This document shows, in pieces, positions 8,749 to 16,191 of a stretch of 64,000 nt of DNA (position 1 is its first letter; each line of letters begins with the position of its first letter). The position numbers and the translations under genes are program-made. This stretch comes from Bradyrhizobium sp. B097. GTDB taxonomy: Bacteria > Pseudomonadota > Alphaproteobacteria > Rhizobiales > Xanthobacteraceae. The notes below the pieces were generated by a model, which did not search any database, was not told the origin of the DNA, and worked only from the letters and a program-made list of their open reading frames with translations. The stretch covers positions 1,856,501-1,920,500 of the forward strand of contig NZ_CP152412.1 in assembly GCF_038957035.1 (NCBI RefSeq). Direction: 5' to 3'.

Positions 8749-9342
8749 TCATCTCACCGCGAAGCCGAGATGACCGCGGAAGCGGTTCTTCAGGTAGGTG
8801 CCGTCGCGCGGCGGCAGTGCGCGCTCGACTTCGCCGGCCGCGATCCTGATCCGTGCCAGCCGCGGGCCGCCGCCGAGATCGCGCAGGCTATTCCGGAAGC
8901 GTTCGATGCCGGCCATGTCGGCGATGTCGGAGACATCGCCGATGCCCGCGCCATCGGCGATCACCTCGAGCTTCGCCCCTAAGCCGGAATGGCTGAGCTG
9001 CATCCCGGTCTCGCCGAAATGGCCGTTGTCGAGCACCGCGATCGAGAGATTGCCGGGCTGCTTGGTTGCGATCGTCAAAAGGCTGCCGATCCCCATCAGC
9101 TGCTCGCCGTCGCCGGTGACGACCAGCACCGGGCGCTTCGGCTGCGCCAGCGCGAGGCCGAGCCCGATCATCGCGGCACCGCCCATCGCGCCCCAGAGAT
9201 AGAAGTTGCCGGGATGCTCGCCGGCGTCGAACACATCGTAGGACGAGGAGCCGAGCCCGGAGATCACGAGCAAATCGCCGCGGTCGGCGAGCAGCGCCTT
9301 CACGGCGGCGCGGCGATCGAGCGTGCCTGTTGGTGCTGACAT
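8749..9342 (-). CDS. TPP-dependent decarboxylase, beta (C-terminal) subunit, ComE/Ppd-like
   Basis: 197 residues corresponding to the C-terminal pyrophosphate-binding half of a thiamine-diphosphate decarboxylase. The TPP/Mg motif begins VVTGDGEQLMGIGSL and ends with the Asn in IAVLDNGHFGETG. Split two-subunit enzymes of this kind include sulfopyruvate decarboxylase (ComDE) and some phosphonopyruvate decarboxylases. ATG 9342 has GGAG upstream and overlaps the alpha-subunit stop (TGATG), so the subunits are made in equal amounts. Its specificity cannot be settled from sequence alone. Confidence 0.82.
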   Translation of the reverse strand: MSAPTGTLDRRAAVKALLADRGDLLVISGLGSSSYDVFDAGEHPGNFYLWGAMGGAAMIGLGLALAQPKRPVLVVTGDGEQLMGIGSLLTIATKQPGNLSIAVLDNGHFGETGMQLSHSGLGAKLEVIADGAGIGDVSDIADMAGIERFRNSLRDLGGGPRLARIRIAAGEVERALPPRDGTYLKNRFRGHLGFAVR

Positions 9343-9899
9343 CAGTGCGTCTCCTTCGTCCACTTCTTGCGGCCGATCATCCGTTGCGAGATCAGCACCG
9401 CGACCTGCTGGTCGCCGTCATAGGCGAGCGAGGCAGCGGCCGAGATCACCTCCTCGGTGTCGTCGGGGTTCTCGAGCCGCAGCACGGTGGTGCCCATGAT
9501 CTCGAAGGCCTGCGGCGTCGCGCGGCCCATCGGGATCTGCCAGGGATTGAACTCGGCCCATTCGCCGCGCATCGTCACCAGCGTGAGCAGCGGGAAGCGG
9601 CAGCTCGCCATCAGCGACAGCATGTTGACGCAATTGCCGACGCCGCTCGATTGCATCAACAGCACCGCGCGATCGCCGCCGAGCCAGGCGCCGGCGGCCA
9701 TCGCCACGCCTTCCTCCTCGGTCGTCAGCACCGTGGTCTTGATGTCGGCATCGGCGTGCGACAGCTTGATCAGCTTGGAATGTCCGGCGTCGGGGACGTA
9801 GGACACCTGCGCGACGCCGAAGCTCTTCAGCGTGCGGTAGATCGCGACCGGCCAGTCGGTGCTGGTCGCGCTGTCCTGGTGAACGGCAATCTGGTCCAT
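9342..9899 (-). CDS. TPP-dependent decarboxylase, alpha (N-terminal) subunit, ComD/Ppd-like
   Basis: 185 residues, the pyrimidine-binding half of a TPP enzyme. The activating glutamate lies in VLTTEEEGVAMAAGAWLGG, followed by LLMQSSGVGNCVNMLSLMAS, the stretch shared by ComD and phosphonopyruvate decarboxylases. The ATG at 9899 has GAGG nine bases upstream; an N-terminal extension in frame looks non-coding. It pairs with the beta-subunit gene downstream. The PEP-mutase-superfamily gene upstream on the same strand (142 bp away) could supply a 2-oxo acid to the enzyme. Confidence 0.82.
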   Translation of the reverse strand: MDQIAVHQDSATSTDWPVAIYRTLKSFGVAQVSYVPDAGHSKLIKLSHADADIKTTVLTTEEEGVAMAAGAWLGGDRAVLLMQSSGVGNCVNMLSLMASCRFPLLTLVTMRGEWAEFNPWQIPMGRATPQAFEIMGTTVLRLENPDDTEEVISAAASLAYDGDQQVAVLISQRMIGRKKWTKETH

Positions 9900-10041
9900 C
9901 GTGGCCTCGGCTCGGGGCGCGCAGTGGCGCGTCCTCACCCAAGCCTTACCGCGCGAGCAGACTTAACTCCCTTCGTATCTGGCTCGCGCAGCTATACCGG
10001 ATTTGTATACCGCACGTCAGCGCGGCCGGCGACCTTCGAAC

Positions 10042-10845
10042 TCAGCCATTCGGCTGCAGGAACGTGCCGTACTGCTTGCTCGCGACCACCGCGGCGGCGG
10101 CCTCTCCGATGACGCGCATCGCCGCCATCATCGGCCACGGCCCAAGGCTGATCCGGCGCACGCCGACGCGGGCGAGCTCGCCGATTTCGGGAACGCCCCG
10201 CGTCACCATGATGTTGACCGGCAGCGGCGTCAGTTGAACGAGCCGCTCGATCAGCGCGAGATCGGTCAAGCCCGGTACAAAAATTCCGTCTGCGCCGGCA
10301 TCGGCATAGAGCTTCGCGCGTCGCACCGCTTCATCCAGGCATTGCTCCGGCGAGCCGAATTTCAGCAGGAACGGATCGGTCCGCGCATTGATGAAGAGAT
10401 GAATGCCGAGCTGTTGCGCGGTGTCGCGCACCGCCCTGATCTTGGCGGCATGCTGCTCGGGACTGGCGAGCTGCCGCGTGCCGCCGAAAAGCCCGTCCTC
10501 GATATTGATGCCGATCGCGCCGGCCTTCAGGATCCTTGCCGCCGAACGCGCGGCGGCGTCCGCGGTGTCGCCATATCCGGCCTCCAGATCGATCGAGACC
10601 GGGACCAGGACCGAAGCGGTCATCCGCGAGACCATGCCTTCGATCATATCGAGCGGGGCATTTTCGCCGTCGGCAAAGCCGAGCGCAGACGCCACCGCGC
10701 CGCTGCTGGTCGCGATGGCCGGCGAGCTCTTCGCGATCGCCTTGGCGGTCGCGACGTCCCAGGCGTTGAACAGGACGAGCGGGTCGCCCGTCCTGTGAAG
10801 AGCATGAAACGCTTCGGCGTGTTGCTGCTGTGTCGTGGCGTCCAT
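10042..10845 (-). CDS. Isocitrate lyase / PEP mutase superfamily protein
   Basis: 267-residue TIM-barrel lyase. Visible: FNAWDVATAKAIAKSSPAIA, the metal-binding region VPVSIDLEAGYGDTADA, the loop GINIEDGLFGG and INARTDPFLL. True PEP mutases have an EDK...NS gating loop; here it reads EDGLFGG, so this is more likely an oxo-acid or methylisocitrate-type lyase than a PEP mutase. ATG 10845 has AGGAG eight bases upstream. It lies upstream of the split TPP decarboxylase on the same strand, so the two may share a pathway (inference). Confidence 0.82.
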   Translation of the reverse strand: MDATTQQQHAEAFHALHRTGDPLVLFNAWDVATAKAIAKSSPAIATSSGAVASALGFADGENAPLDMIEGMVSRMTASVLVPVSIDLEAGYGDTADAAARSAARILKAGAIGINIEDGLFGGTRQLASPEQHAAKIRAVRDTAQQLGIHLFINARTDPFLLKFGSPEQCLDEAVRRAKLYADAGADGIFVPGLTDLALIERLVQLTPLPVNIMVTRGVPEIGELARVGVRRISLGPWPMMAAMRVIGEAAAAVVASKQYGTFLQPNG

Positions 10846-10914
10846 TGCGCGCACTCCTGGTTAGAGAGAATTCGAAAGACTTCGTGACGTGGTCGCTGGT
10901 TGCAGCACGGCTGT

Positions 10915-11814
10915 TCAGCCGGCGGCGTGGGTCTTGAACCAGTCCATGATCAAACTGTTGACCTCGGCCTCGCGCTCGAGGTGCGGGAAGTGCCCGACAT
11001 TGGGCAGGACAACGCGCTGATGTGGCCCCTTGAAGAGCGGCTCTTCCTTGATCGAATACCGCGCTGTCGGATCGTTGCCGCCATAAATCGTCAGCGTCGG
11101 CGTATGCATGTCGTTGATCGGCAGCCGGCCAGCCACTCCCGCATCGACCAGGCCATTGTAGTATTTCAGCGCCGCCTTCATGGTGCCGGGAGAGCTGAGC
11201 GTCTCCTTGACGGAGCGCAGATGCGCGTCGTTCTCGAATGTCGGCGACCACAACTTCCAAAGGTAGTCGACGAAGGGAAGTCCCTCGATGTTGACCGCCG
11301 AGTGAGCGCCAGGCACCGTAAAGAAATAGACATGGAAGACCGATCGAACGGCATCGGGATCGCTCCTGAGGCTCGGAATCGTGATCGGGTGCGCGGTGTT
11401 CATGACAACCGCGGCCTTGATCGCCGACGGCGCCGTGGCCAGCACGTGGAACGTTGACGTGCCGCCCCAATCCATGCCGACGACGCGCGCCTGTCCGTCG
11501 TCGCTCAACGCCGCGATCAGCGCTTCGAGATCCTGGCCCAGCGCGATCGGATCGAAGATGCCGTCGGCCGGAATCTCGGTCGGCGCATAGCCCCGCAGGA
11601 ACGGTGCGACCGCGCGATACCCGGCATCAGCGAACACCTGCAGCTGCTTGCGATACGACCAGGCGTTGTCGGGAAAGCCATGCATGAACATGACAAGCGG
11701 TCCGTTGCCCTGTTCGAGATAGGCAAACCGCACGCCGTTGGCCTGCACGTATTTCAGCGTGGGTTCGCTGCCGGCGGCGTCAGGCATTGCCAATGCGGTG
11801 CTTCGGATCGTCAT
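10915..11814 (-). CDS. Alpha/beta hydrolase with Asp nucleophile (epoxide hydrolase / dehalogenase type)
   Basis: 299 residues. HGFPDN supplies the oxyanion hole, and the nucleophile elbow reads VGMDWGG, so the nucleophile is aspartate as in epoxide hydrolases and haloalkane dehalogenases. The acid lies in IYGGNDPT and the catalytic histidine in NVGHFPHLER. GGAG precedes ATG 11814 at good spacing; an in-frame extension to 11874 runs through the operator and is not used. Divergent from a MarR gene with two palindromic sites between, so its expression is probably repressed until an inducer arrives. Confidence 0.87.
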   Translation of the reverse strand: MTIRSTALAMPDAAGSEPTLKYVQANGVRFAYLEQGNGPLVMFMHGFPDNAWSYRKQLQVFADAGYRAVAPFLRGYAPTEIPADGIFDPIALGQDLEALIAALSDDGQARVVGMDWGGTSTFHVLATAPSAIKAAVVMNTAHPITIPSLRSDPDAVRSVFHVYFFTVPGAHSAVNIEGLPFVDYLWKLWSPTFENDAHLRSVKETLSSPGTMKAALKYYNGLVDAGVAGRLPINDMHTPTLTIYGGNDPTARYSIKEEPLFKGPHQRVVLPNVGHFPHLEREAEVNSLIMDWFKTHAAG

Positions 11815-11855
11815 CGCTGCTCTCCATTTTTGGTCGTTGTTGCTCTCCCGGATAA

Positions 11856-11876
11856 ATATGTGCGTAGCGCACATAT
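11856..11876. promoter_or_regulatory. Palindromic operator 1 (ATATGTGCG-TAG-CGCACATAT)
   Basis: A perfect inverted repeat with 9-bp arms and a 3-bp centre, 42 bp upstream of the hydrolase start and 46 bp from the marR start. Length and symmetry fit a MarR dimer site. Confidence 0.75.
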
Positions 11877-11893
11877 CAGGTCAAGTTGTTTTT

Positions 11894-11908
11894 TGTGCGT
11901 AGCGCACA
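11894..11908. promoter_or_regulatory. Palindromic operator 2 (TGTGCG-TAG-CGCACA)
   Basis: A second copy of the same palindrome with 6-bp perfect arms and the same TAG centre. Its centre is 35 bp from that of operator 1, so two dimers would bind with a fixed helical offset. It is only 13 bp from the marR start, which fits autorepression. Confidence 0.72.
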
Positions 11909-11921
11909 TATTATTCCCCGC

Positions 11922-12431
11922 ATGGAACACGGAATCGCCAATCTGCTGGGTGCGCTGTCGCTCGCCGTCATGGATCGTATCGAGCAAGGCGCGCGCGAGG
12001 TGGTCGGCCGCGGCGGCGAGACGCCGGCGGCCCTCATCGTCATCGGCTATGGTCAGGGCATGACCAACGACAAGCTGAGGCGGATCCTCGGCCTGTCGCA
12101 TTCCGGAACGGTCCGGCTGGTGGACCGTCTGGTTTCGGATCGGCTGGTCGAACGCCGTCCGGGCAAGGACGGCCGGGAGGTCGCCTTGCACCTGACGGCG
12201 TCCGGCGCTGCATCCCGCAACGAGCTGCTGGCGTCGCGGATTTCCGCCGTGACGTCATTGCTCGATGTGCTGTCGTCGGCCGAACGAAAGCAGCTCGCGA
12301 CGCTGATCCGCGAACTGCTGGCAAGGCAGGATACATCGGAGATGGATCGCTTCACGATCTGCCGGATGTGCGACGACCGGGTCTGCACCAATTGCCCGTT
12401 GCCGACCAGCAAGGGCCAGCACGGTCACTAG
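11922..12431 (+). CDS. MarR-family regulator with Cys-rich C-terminus
   Basis: 169 residues. The winged HTH lies at about residues 45-105 (MTNDKLRRILGLSHSGTVRL, then RLVERRPGKDGREVALHLTA as the wing). The C-terminus adds FTICRMCDDRVCTNCPLP, four cysteines as CxxC...CxxC, unlike plain MarR proteins and suggestive of a zinc, iron-sulfur or thiol-redox switch. ATG 11922 is preferred; the upstream in-frame ATG lies inside the operator. Divergent from the alpha/beta hydrolase, which it probably represses together with itself. Confidence 0.87.
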   Translation: MEHGIANLLGALSLAVMDRIEQGAREVVGRGGETPAALIVIGYGQGMTNDKLRRILGLSHSGTVRLVDRLVSDRLVERRPGKDGREVALHLTASGAASRNELLASRISAVTSLLDVLSSAERKQLATLIRELLARQDTSEMDRFTICRMCDDRVCTNCPLPTSKGQHGH

Positions 12432-12460
12432 AGGGATGACCCTACTCCGAGTCGAGCGGC

Positions 12461-12617
12461 AGGCTCCGCTTCACCTCGCCCCGCGTGCGGGGAGAGGTCG
12501 GAACGCATCCTTGGATGCGTTCCGGGTGAGGGGGAGCCTCCGCAAGCATAACTATCGCCGGATACGCGGAGACGGCCCCTGACCCCAACCCTCTCCCCGT
12601 AAGAACGGGGAGAGGGA
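12461..12617. repeat. Dispersed palindromic repeat (TCACCTCGCCCCGC family)
   Basis: AGGCTCCGCTTCACCTCGCC at the left is mirrored by GGGTGAGGGGGAGCCT, with an inner hairpin of GGAACGCATCC and GGATGCGTTCC. A second block ends CCCTCTCCCCGTAAGAACGG. Same class as the elements at 5.1, 16.0 and 25.8 kb. It lies between the stops of converging genes. Confidence 0.8.
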
Positions 12618-12670
12618 GCGCAGTGCCGTCGCGGTCACTATTCGACCTCATCATGCGCAGCGCCTTGCCG

Positions 12671-14509
12671 TCAGCGCGCGGTCTTGCCGACCGTGAAGAC
12701 GTACATGTCCCAGAACGTCTCGGGATGATCGACCTCGAAGCGGTGCCACTGGTCCAGATTGGTCTCGTCGGCCGCGCCCGGAAACTGTTTGCGGAATTGT
12801 TCGAGCACCGCCGGATCGTCAAACGGCTCGAAGCCCTGGAAGGTCAGACCGTGTTCGTTGAGGAATGCCGCGATCTCGGGGATCGTCAGGCGATGCTCCA
12901 TGACGTTGAACAGCAGATCGCGGCAGCCGCTCATGCTGTAAAAATCCTTGGCGCCGATCAGCGGCTTCCATTGTTCGGCCTCGCGAAAAATGTCCTGGCG
13001 GCAGCGTCGGATGTCGTCCGCGGTGGCGCGATAATTGCGCGCGGCGATGCGGGCCCGGGCCTCCACGATGACGCGCCGCGCCAACTCGCTGTACAGGCCG
13101 ATGCGCATCGTGCCGCCCGGTCGTAGCAGCGAGACCAGCACGCGCCAGCCGGCAAAAGGCTCGGCCAGATGGTGCAGCACGCCGACCGACTCGATGCTGT
13201 CGAAGGTGCGACCGATCGCGCCCAGTTCCAGGATATCCGCCTGCGCATATTCGATGTTGCGCAGGCCCAGCTCCCGCGTCTTGCGGCGCGCATAGGCGAG
13301 GCTCGTCATGCTGATGTCGACCGCGAGCAGGCGGGCGTTCGGATAGACCTGCGCGATCTGGATCGCGTGCGAGCCGGTGCCGCAACCCGCGATCAGGATA
13401 TCCCGTTCGGCCTGCTGTTCCGCGGTCGCGACGGTCCGTCCCCGCGCCCGGTCGGCCGCGAAGGCCGTCAGCGGGTTGACGGTCCAGCGCGGATAGGGAT
13501 TTTCCTCGTACTGGCGCATCACCTCGACGGATACCTCGTTCTTGATCGGGGTGAGTGTCGCAATGGTGCCGCGCTCTGCCATCTCCTCGCGCGGCTCGCG
13601 AAGCTGCACCTTCAACAGGCCGACAGCGGCCGCAGGCCAATCACGGCACAGCAGCGCGTCCGCCTGCGGGAGCGCATGAAGCGGGAAATAGGCCGCAACG
13701 ACCGCGAGCGTGAGCGGCGCGATGGCGACACCTGACGCCGGATCTTGCAGTAGTCGATCGCGCAATGCGCCTGCACGTTCGCCTTCCACCTCGGTCTGCC
13801 CATACGGATATTCGTTGATGAAGCATTGGCGGGCGAGCGCGCATGCAAAGGCGACGATCTCGTCGTCCTCCGGGTCCTGATTGCTCGCGAGCCGCAGCAG
13901 TTCGGCCCGCGCATATCCGAGCAGAACCTCGAGCTGCATGTTGGCCAGTGTCGTCGCCTCCAACGCCGCGCGCAGGAACAGGTCGCGCGCAAGCGGGGCG
14001 AGGCCCTCGGCGCCGAACAATTCGACGGTCGTCACCGGGAGCGGCCACTTGCCGGCGATCCGCCCGATATAGCCGGCGATGGTCGGGCTCTGCAGGACGA
14101 AGCTGACCGCCCTTGCATCCATGCCGAGCGCCAGCGCCTTGCCGAAATGCGTGGTCGCCTTGGCGCGATTGCCCAGCGCCTGGTACGAATTGCCGGCATT
14201 GTAGTGGCAGGCGGCGTTCACCTCGTCGGAGGCAATCGCCTTGGTGAACAGCTTCGCGGCGGCCCGGTGATCGCCGGCTGCCTGCGCCATCAGGCCGAGA
14301 AGATTGAGGCTCTGCACATGGCCGGGCTCGCGCGCGAGAATGCGCCGGCAGATCTCCTGCGCTTCGTTGAAGCGGCGCATCCCGTAAAAGCGGCTTGCCT
14401 CGGCGGCGAGGTCGGCAATGCTGACGCCGGCGGAGCCGAAAGGTGGGCTTGGCCGCTTGGCGGACTCATCCTGTCGCTTGCTGGCCGCCCGCCGCTCTTT
14501 TCGGTTCAT
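12671..14509 (-). CDS. TPR protein with C-terminal SAM-dependent methyltransferase domain
   Basis: 612 residues. The start MNRKERRAASKRQ is a hallmark of a family of rhizobial TPR-methyltransferases. Residues ~35-135 hold TPR helices (FNEAQEICRRILAREPGH, AACHYNAGNSYQALGNRAKA). The methyltransferase begins around residue 370 with the SAM motif DILIAGCGTGSHAIQIA, the acidic residue in LLAVDISMTSLAYA and the later motif SIESVGVLHHLAEPF. The C-terminal part (FEVDHPETFWDMYVFTVGK) is conserved in the family. Target unknown; relatives may modify glycans or flagellar proteins. It is a single gene with no obvious partner. Confidence 0.85.
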   Translation of the reverse strand: MNRKERRAASKRQDESAKRPSPPFGSAGVSIADLAAEASRFYGMRRFNEAQEICRRILAREPGHVQSLNLLGLMAQAAGDHRAAAKLFTKAIASDEVNAACHYNAGNSYQALGNRAKATTHFGKALALGMDARAVSFVLQSPTIAGYIGRIAGKWPLPVTTVELFGAEGLAPLARDLFLRAALEATTLANMQLEVLLGYARAELLRLASNQDPEDDEIVAFACALARQCFINEYPYGQTEVEGERAGALRDRLLQDPASGVAIAPLTLAVVAAYFPLHALPQADALLCRDWPAAAVGLLKVQLREPREEMAERGTIATLTPIKNEVSVEVMRQYEENPYPRWTVNPLTAFAADRARGRTVATAEQQAERDILIAGCGTGSHAIQIAQVYPNARLLAVDISMTSLAYARRKTRELGLRNIEYAQADILELGAIGRTFDSIESVGVLHHLAEPFAGWRVLVSLLRPGGTMRIGLYSELARRVIVEARARIAARNYRATADDIRRCRQDIFREAEQWKPLIGAKDFYSMSGCRDLLFNVMEHRLTIPEIAAFLNEHGLTFQGFEPFDDPAVLEQFRKQFPGAADETNLDQWHRFEVDHPETFWDMYVFTVGKTAR

Positions 14510-14624
14510 GTTCCGTCAACTGGCCCAAACTGCAAGGCACTGCCGAACGGGGCGGCCTGCAGCCGCGCATCGGCAATCACATCAGGCAGACATAGGGCCG
14601 AACGCACTTGCAGCCAAGGATATT

Positions 14625-15905
14625 CTAGACTCGGCCCGGGATCCGCACCGGCAGGTTCTCGATGCCGCGGACGAAGCTGGAATAGACTCGCTTCGGCTCG
14701 CCGACCACCTCGATTCGGTCGAAGCGCTTCAGCATCTCCTGCCAGACGATCTTGAGCTGCAGCTCGGCGAGCCGCATGCCGACGCAGCGGTGGATGCCGA
14801 AGCCGAACGACAGATGGATGCGCGGCCGGGCGCGATCGATGATGAATTCGTCGGGGCGGTCGATCACCTCGTCGTCGCGGTTGCCGGAGACGTACCACAT
14901 CACGACGCGGTCGCCCTTCCTGATCGTCTTGCCGCCGATTTCGGTGTCCTGGAGCGCGGTGCGCCGCATATGCGCGAGCGGCGTCTGCCAGCGGATCACC
15001 TCCGGCACCATGGTGTCGATCAGCGCGGGGTTCTCCTTCAGCTTCTTGAACTGGTCGGGATGCTCGTGCAGCGCCAGCACCGAGCCGCTCATGGTGTTGC
15101 GCGTGGTGTCGTTGCCGCCGACGATGAGCAGGATGATGTTGCCCATCAGATTGTCGGGGTCCATGTGCCGCGTGGCCTCGCTGTGCGCCATCATCGACAG
15201 CAGGTCGTTCCTTGGCGGCGCGTTGACGCGCTCATTCCACAGCTTCGAGAAATAGGCGTAGCACTCGTCCATTTCCTGCCGCCGCTGTTCCGGCGAATCG
15301 ACGATGCCGCTCTTCGGCAGCGCGGTGGAGACGTCGGACCAGCGCGTCAGCTTGCGTCGCTCCTCCCAGGGGAAGTCGAACAGCGTCGCCAGCATCTGGG
15401 TGGTCAATTCGATCGAGACGCGCTCGACGAAATTGAAGGTCTCGTTGCGCGGCAGATTGTCGAGCACGCTGGCCGAGCGCTGGCGGATCAGCTTCGCCAG
15501 CTCGTCGAGATGATTAGGGGTGAACATCGGCGAGACGGTCTTGCGCTGATGGGCGTGCTTCGGCTGGTCCATCGCGATGAAGCTCGGATAGTCGTAGCCG
15601 GGCGGCACGTCGCGGATCGAGATGCCGCCGAGCGTGGAGTCCGAGGAGAAGATGCCGTGGCTGGTGTCGACATGCATGATGTCGTTGTACTTCACCACAG
15701 ACCAATAAGGCTCGATCGGCGAATTGGTGCAGTAGTGCACCGGCTCTTCCTTGCGCAGCCGCTCGAACCACGGCCACAGCGTGTCGTTCTGGAACAGTTT
15801 TGGCGCGCCGGGGTGAAAGTCCTGTAACGGAGTCGAATAGGCTTCCTCGCGGGCGAGGCGCTGCAACTCGGCCTTGTCGGCACTGACTGCGGCGTGGACG
15901 TTCAT
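14625..15905 (-). CDS. Cytochrome P450, CYP153-like (copy 1)
   Basis: 426 residues. The haem-binding loop is SFGFGIHRCVGMRLAE with Cys374, the I-helix oxygen motif reads LLIVGGNDTTRNTMSG, and the K-helix has EVIRWQTPLAHMRR. GGNDTTRNT and PLAHMRRTA are typical of the CYP153 group, soluble terminal hydroxylases of alkanes and fatty acids. ATG 15905 has GGAGAG upstream; a longer frame continues through a palindromic repeat and is not coding. No ferredoxin or ferredoxin reductase gene is adjacent, so electrons must come from elsewhere. Closely related to the P450 gene just upstream on the same strand. Confidence 0.88.
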   Translation of the reverse strand: MNVHAAVSADKAELQRLAREEAYSTPLQDFHPGAPKLFQNDTLWPWFERLRKEEPVHYCTNSPIEPYWSVVKYNDIMHVDTSHGIFSSDSTLGGISIRDVPPGYDYPSFIAMDQPKHAHQRKTVSPMFTPNHLDELAKLIRQRSASVLDNLPRNETFNFVERVSIELTTQMLATLFDFPWEERRKLTRWSDVSTALPKSGIVDSPEQRRQEMDECYAYFSKLWNERVNAPPRNDLLSMMAHSEATRHMDPDNLMGNIILLIVGGNDTTRNTMSGSVLALHEHPDQFKKLKENPALIDTMVPEVIRWQTPLAHMRRTALQDTEIGGKTIRKGDRVVMWYVSGNRDDEVIDRPDEFIIDRARPRIHLSFGFGIHRCVGMRLAELQLKIVWQEMLKRFDRIEVVGEPKRVYSSFVRGIENLPVRIPGRV

Positions 15906-15947
15906 GATTTCTCTCCACACAATTTTGCCAAAGCCGCACGGGAGGTG

Positions 15948-16124
15948 GTTGGGCTCTCTCCCCCCTTGCGGGGGAGAGTTGGAGAGAGGGGTGTGCCACG
16001 AGCACTGCCCGCGCGGCTTACCCCTCTCCCTAACCCTCCCCCGCACACAAGTCGGGCCTGCCCGACTTGTGCGGATTCATGATGCGCAACCGGGGTATAC
16101 CCCGGTTGCGTGGGGAGGGAACCC
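15948..16124. repeat. Composite palindromic repeat between the two P450 genes
   Basis: Starts with CTCTCCCCCCTTGCGGGGGA and contains CCCTCTCCCTAACCCTCCCC. Two further perfect hairpins are embedded: ACAAGTCGGG-CCTG-CCCGACTTGT (16047-16070) and a 26-bp perfect palindrome at 16085-16110 whose half is CGCAACCGGGGTA. The whole block would be transcribed if the P450s form an operon. Confidence 0.82.
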
Positions 16125-16191
16125 ATCCGATTGTGCCTTCCTAACTCAGGCCGAGCGACGCGAATGTTTCAACACGATAGCGGATGCGGCC

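Noticed and set aside
10042..10845. Calling the lyase a genuine PEP mutase (phosphonate biosynthesis)
   Set aside because: The diagnostic EDK...NS loop is missing; it reads EDGLFGG, which fits other members of the superfamily.
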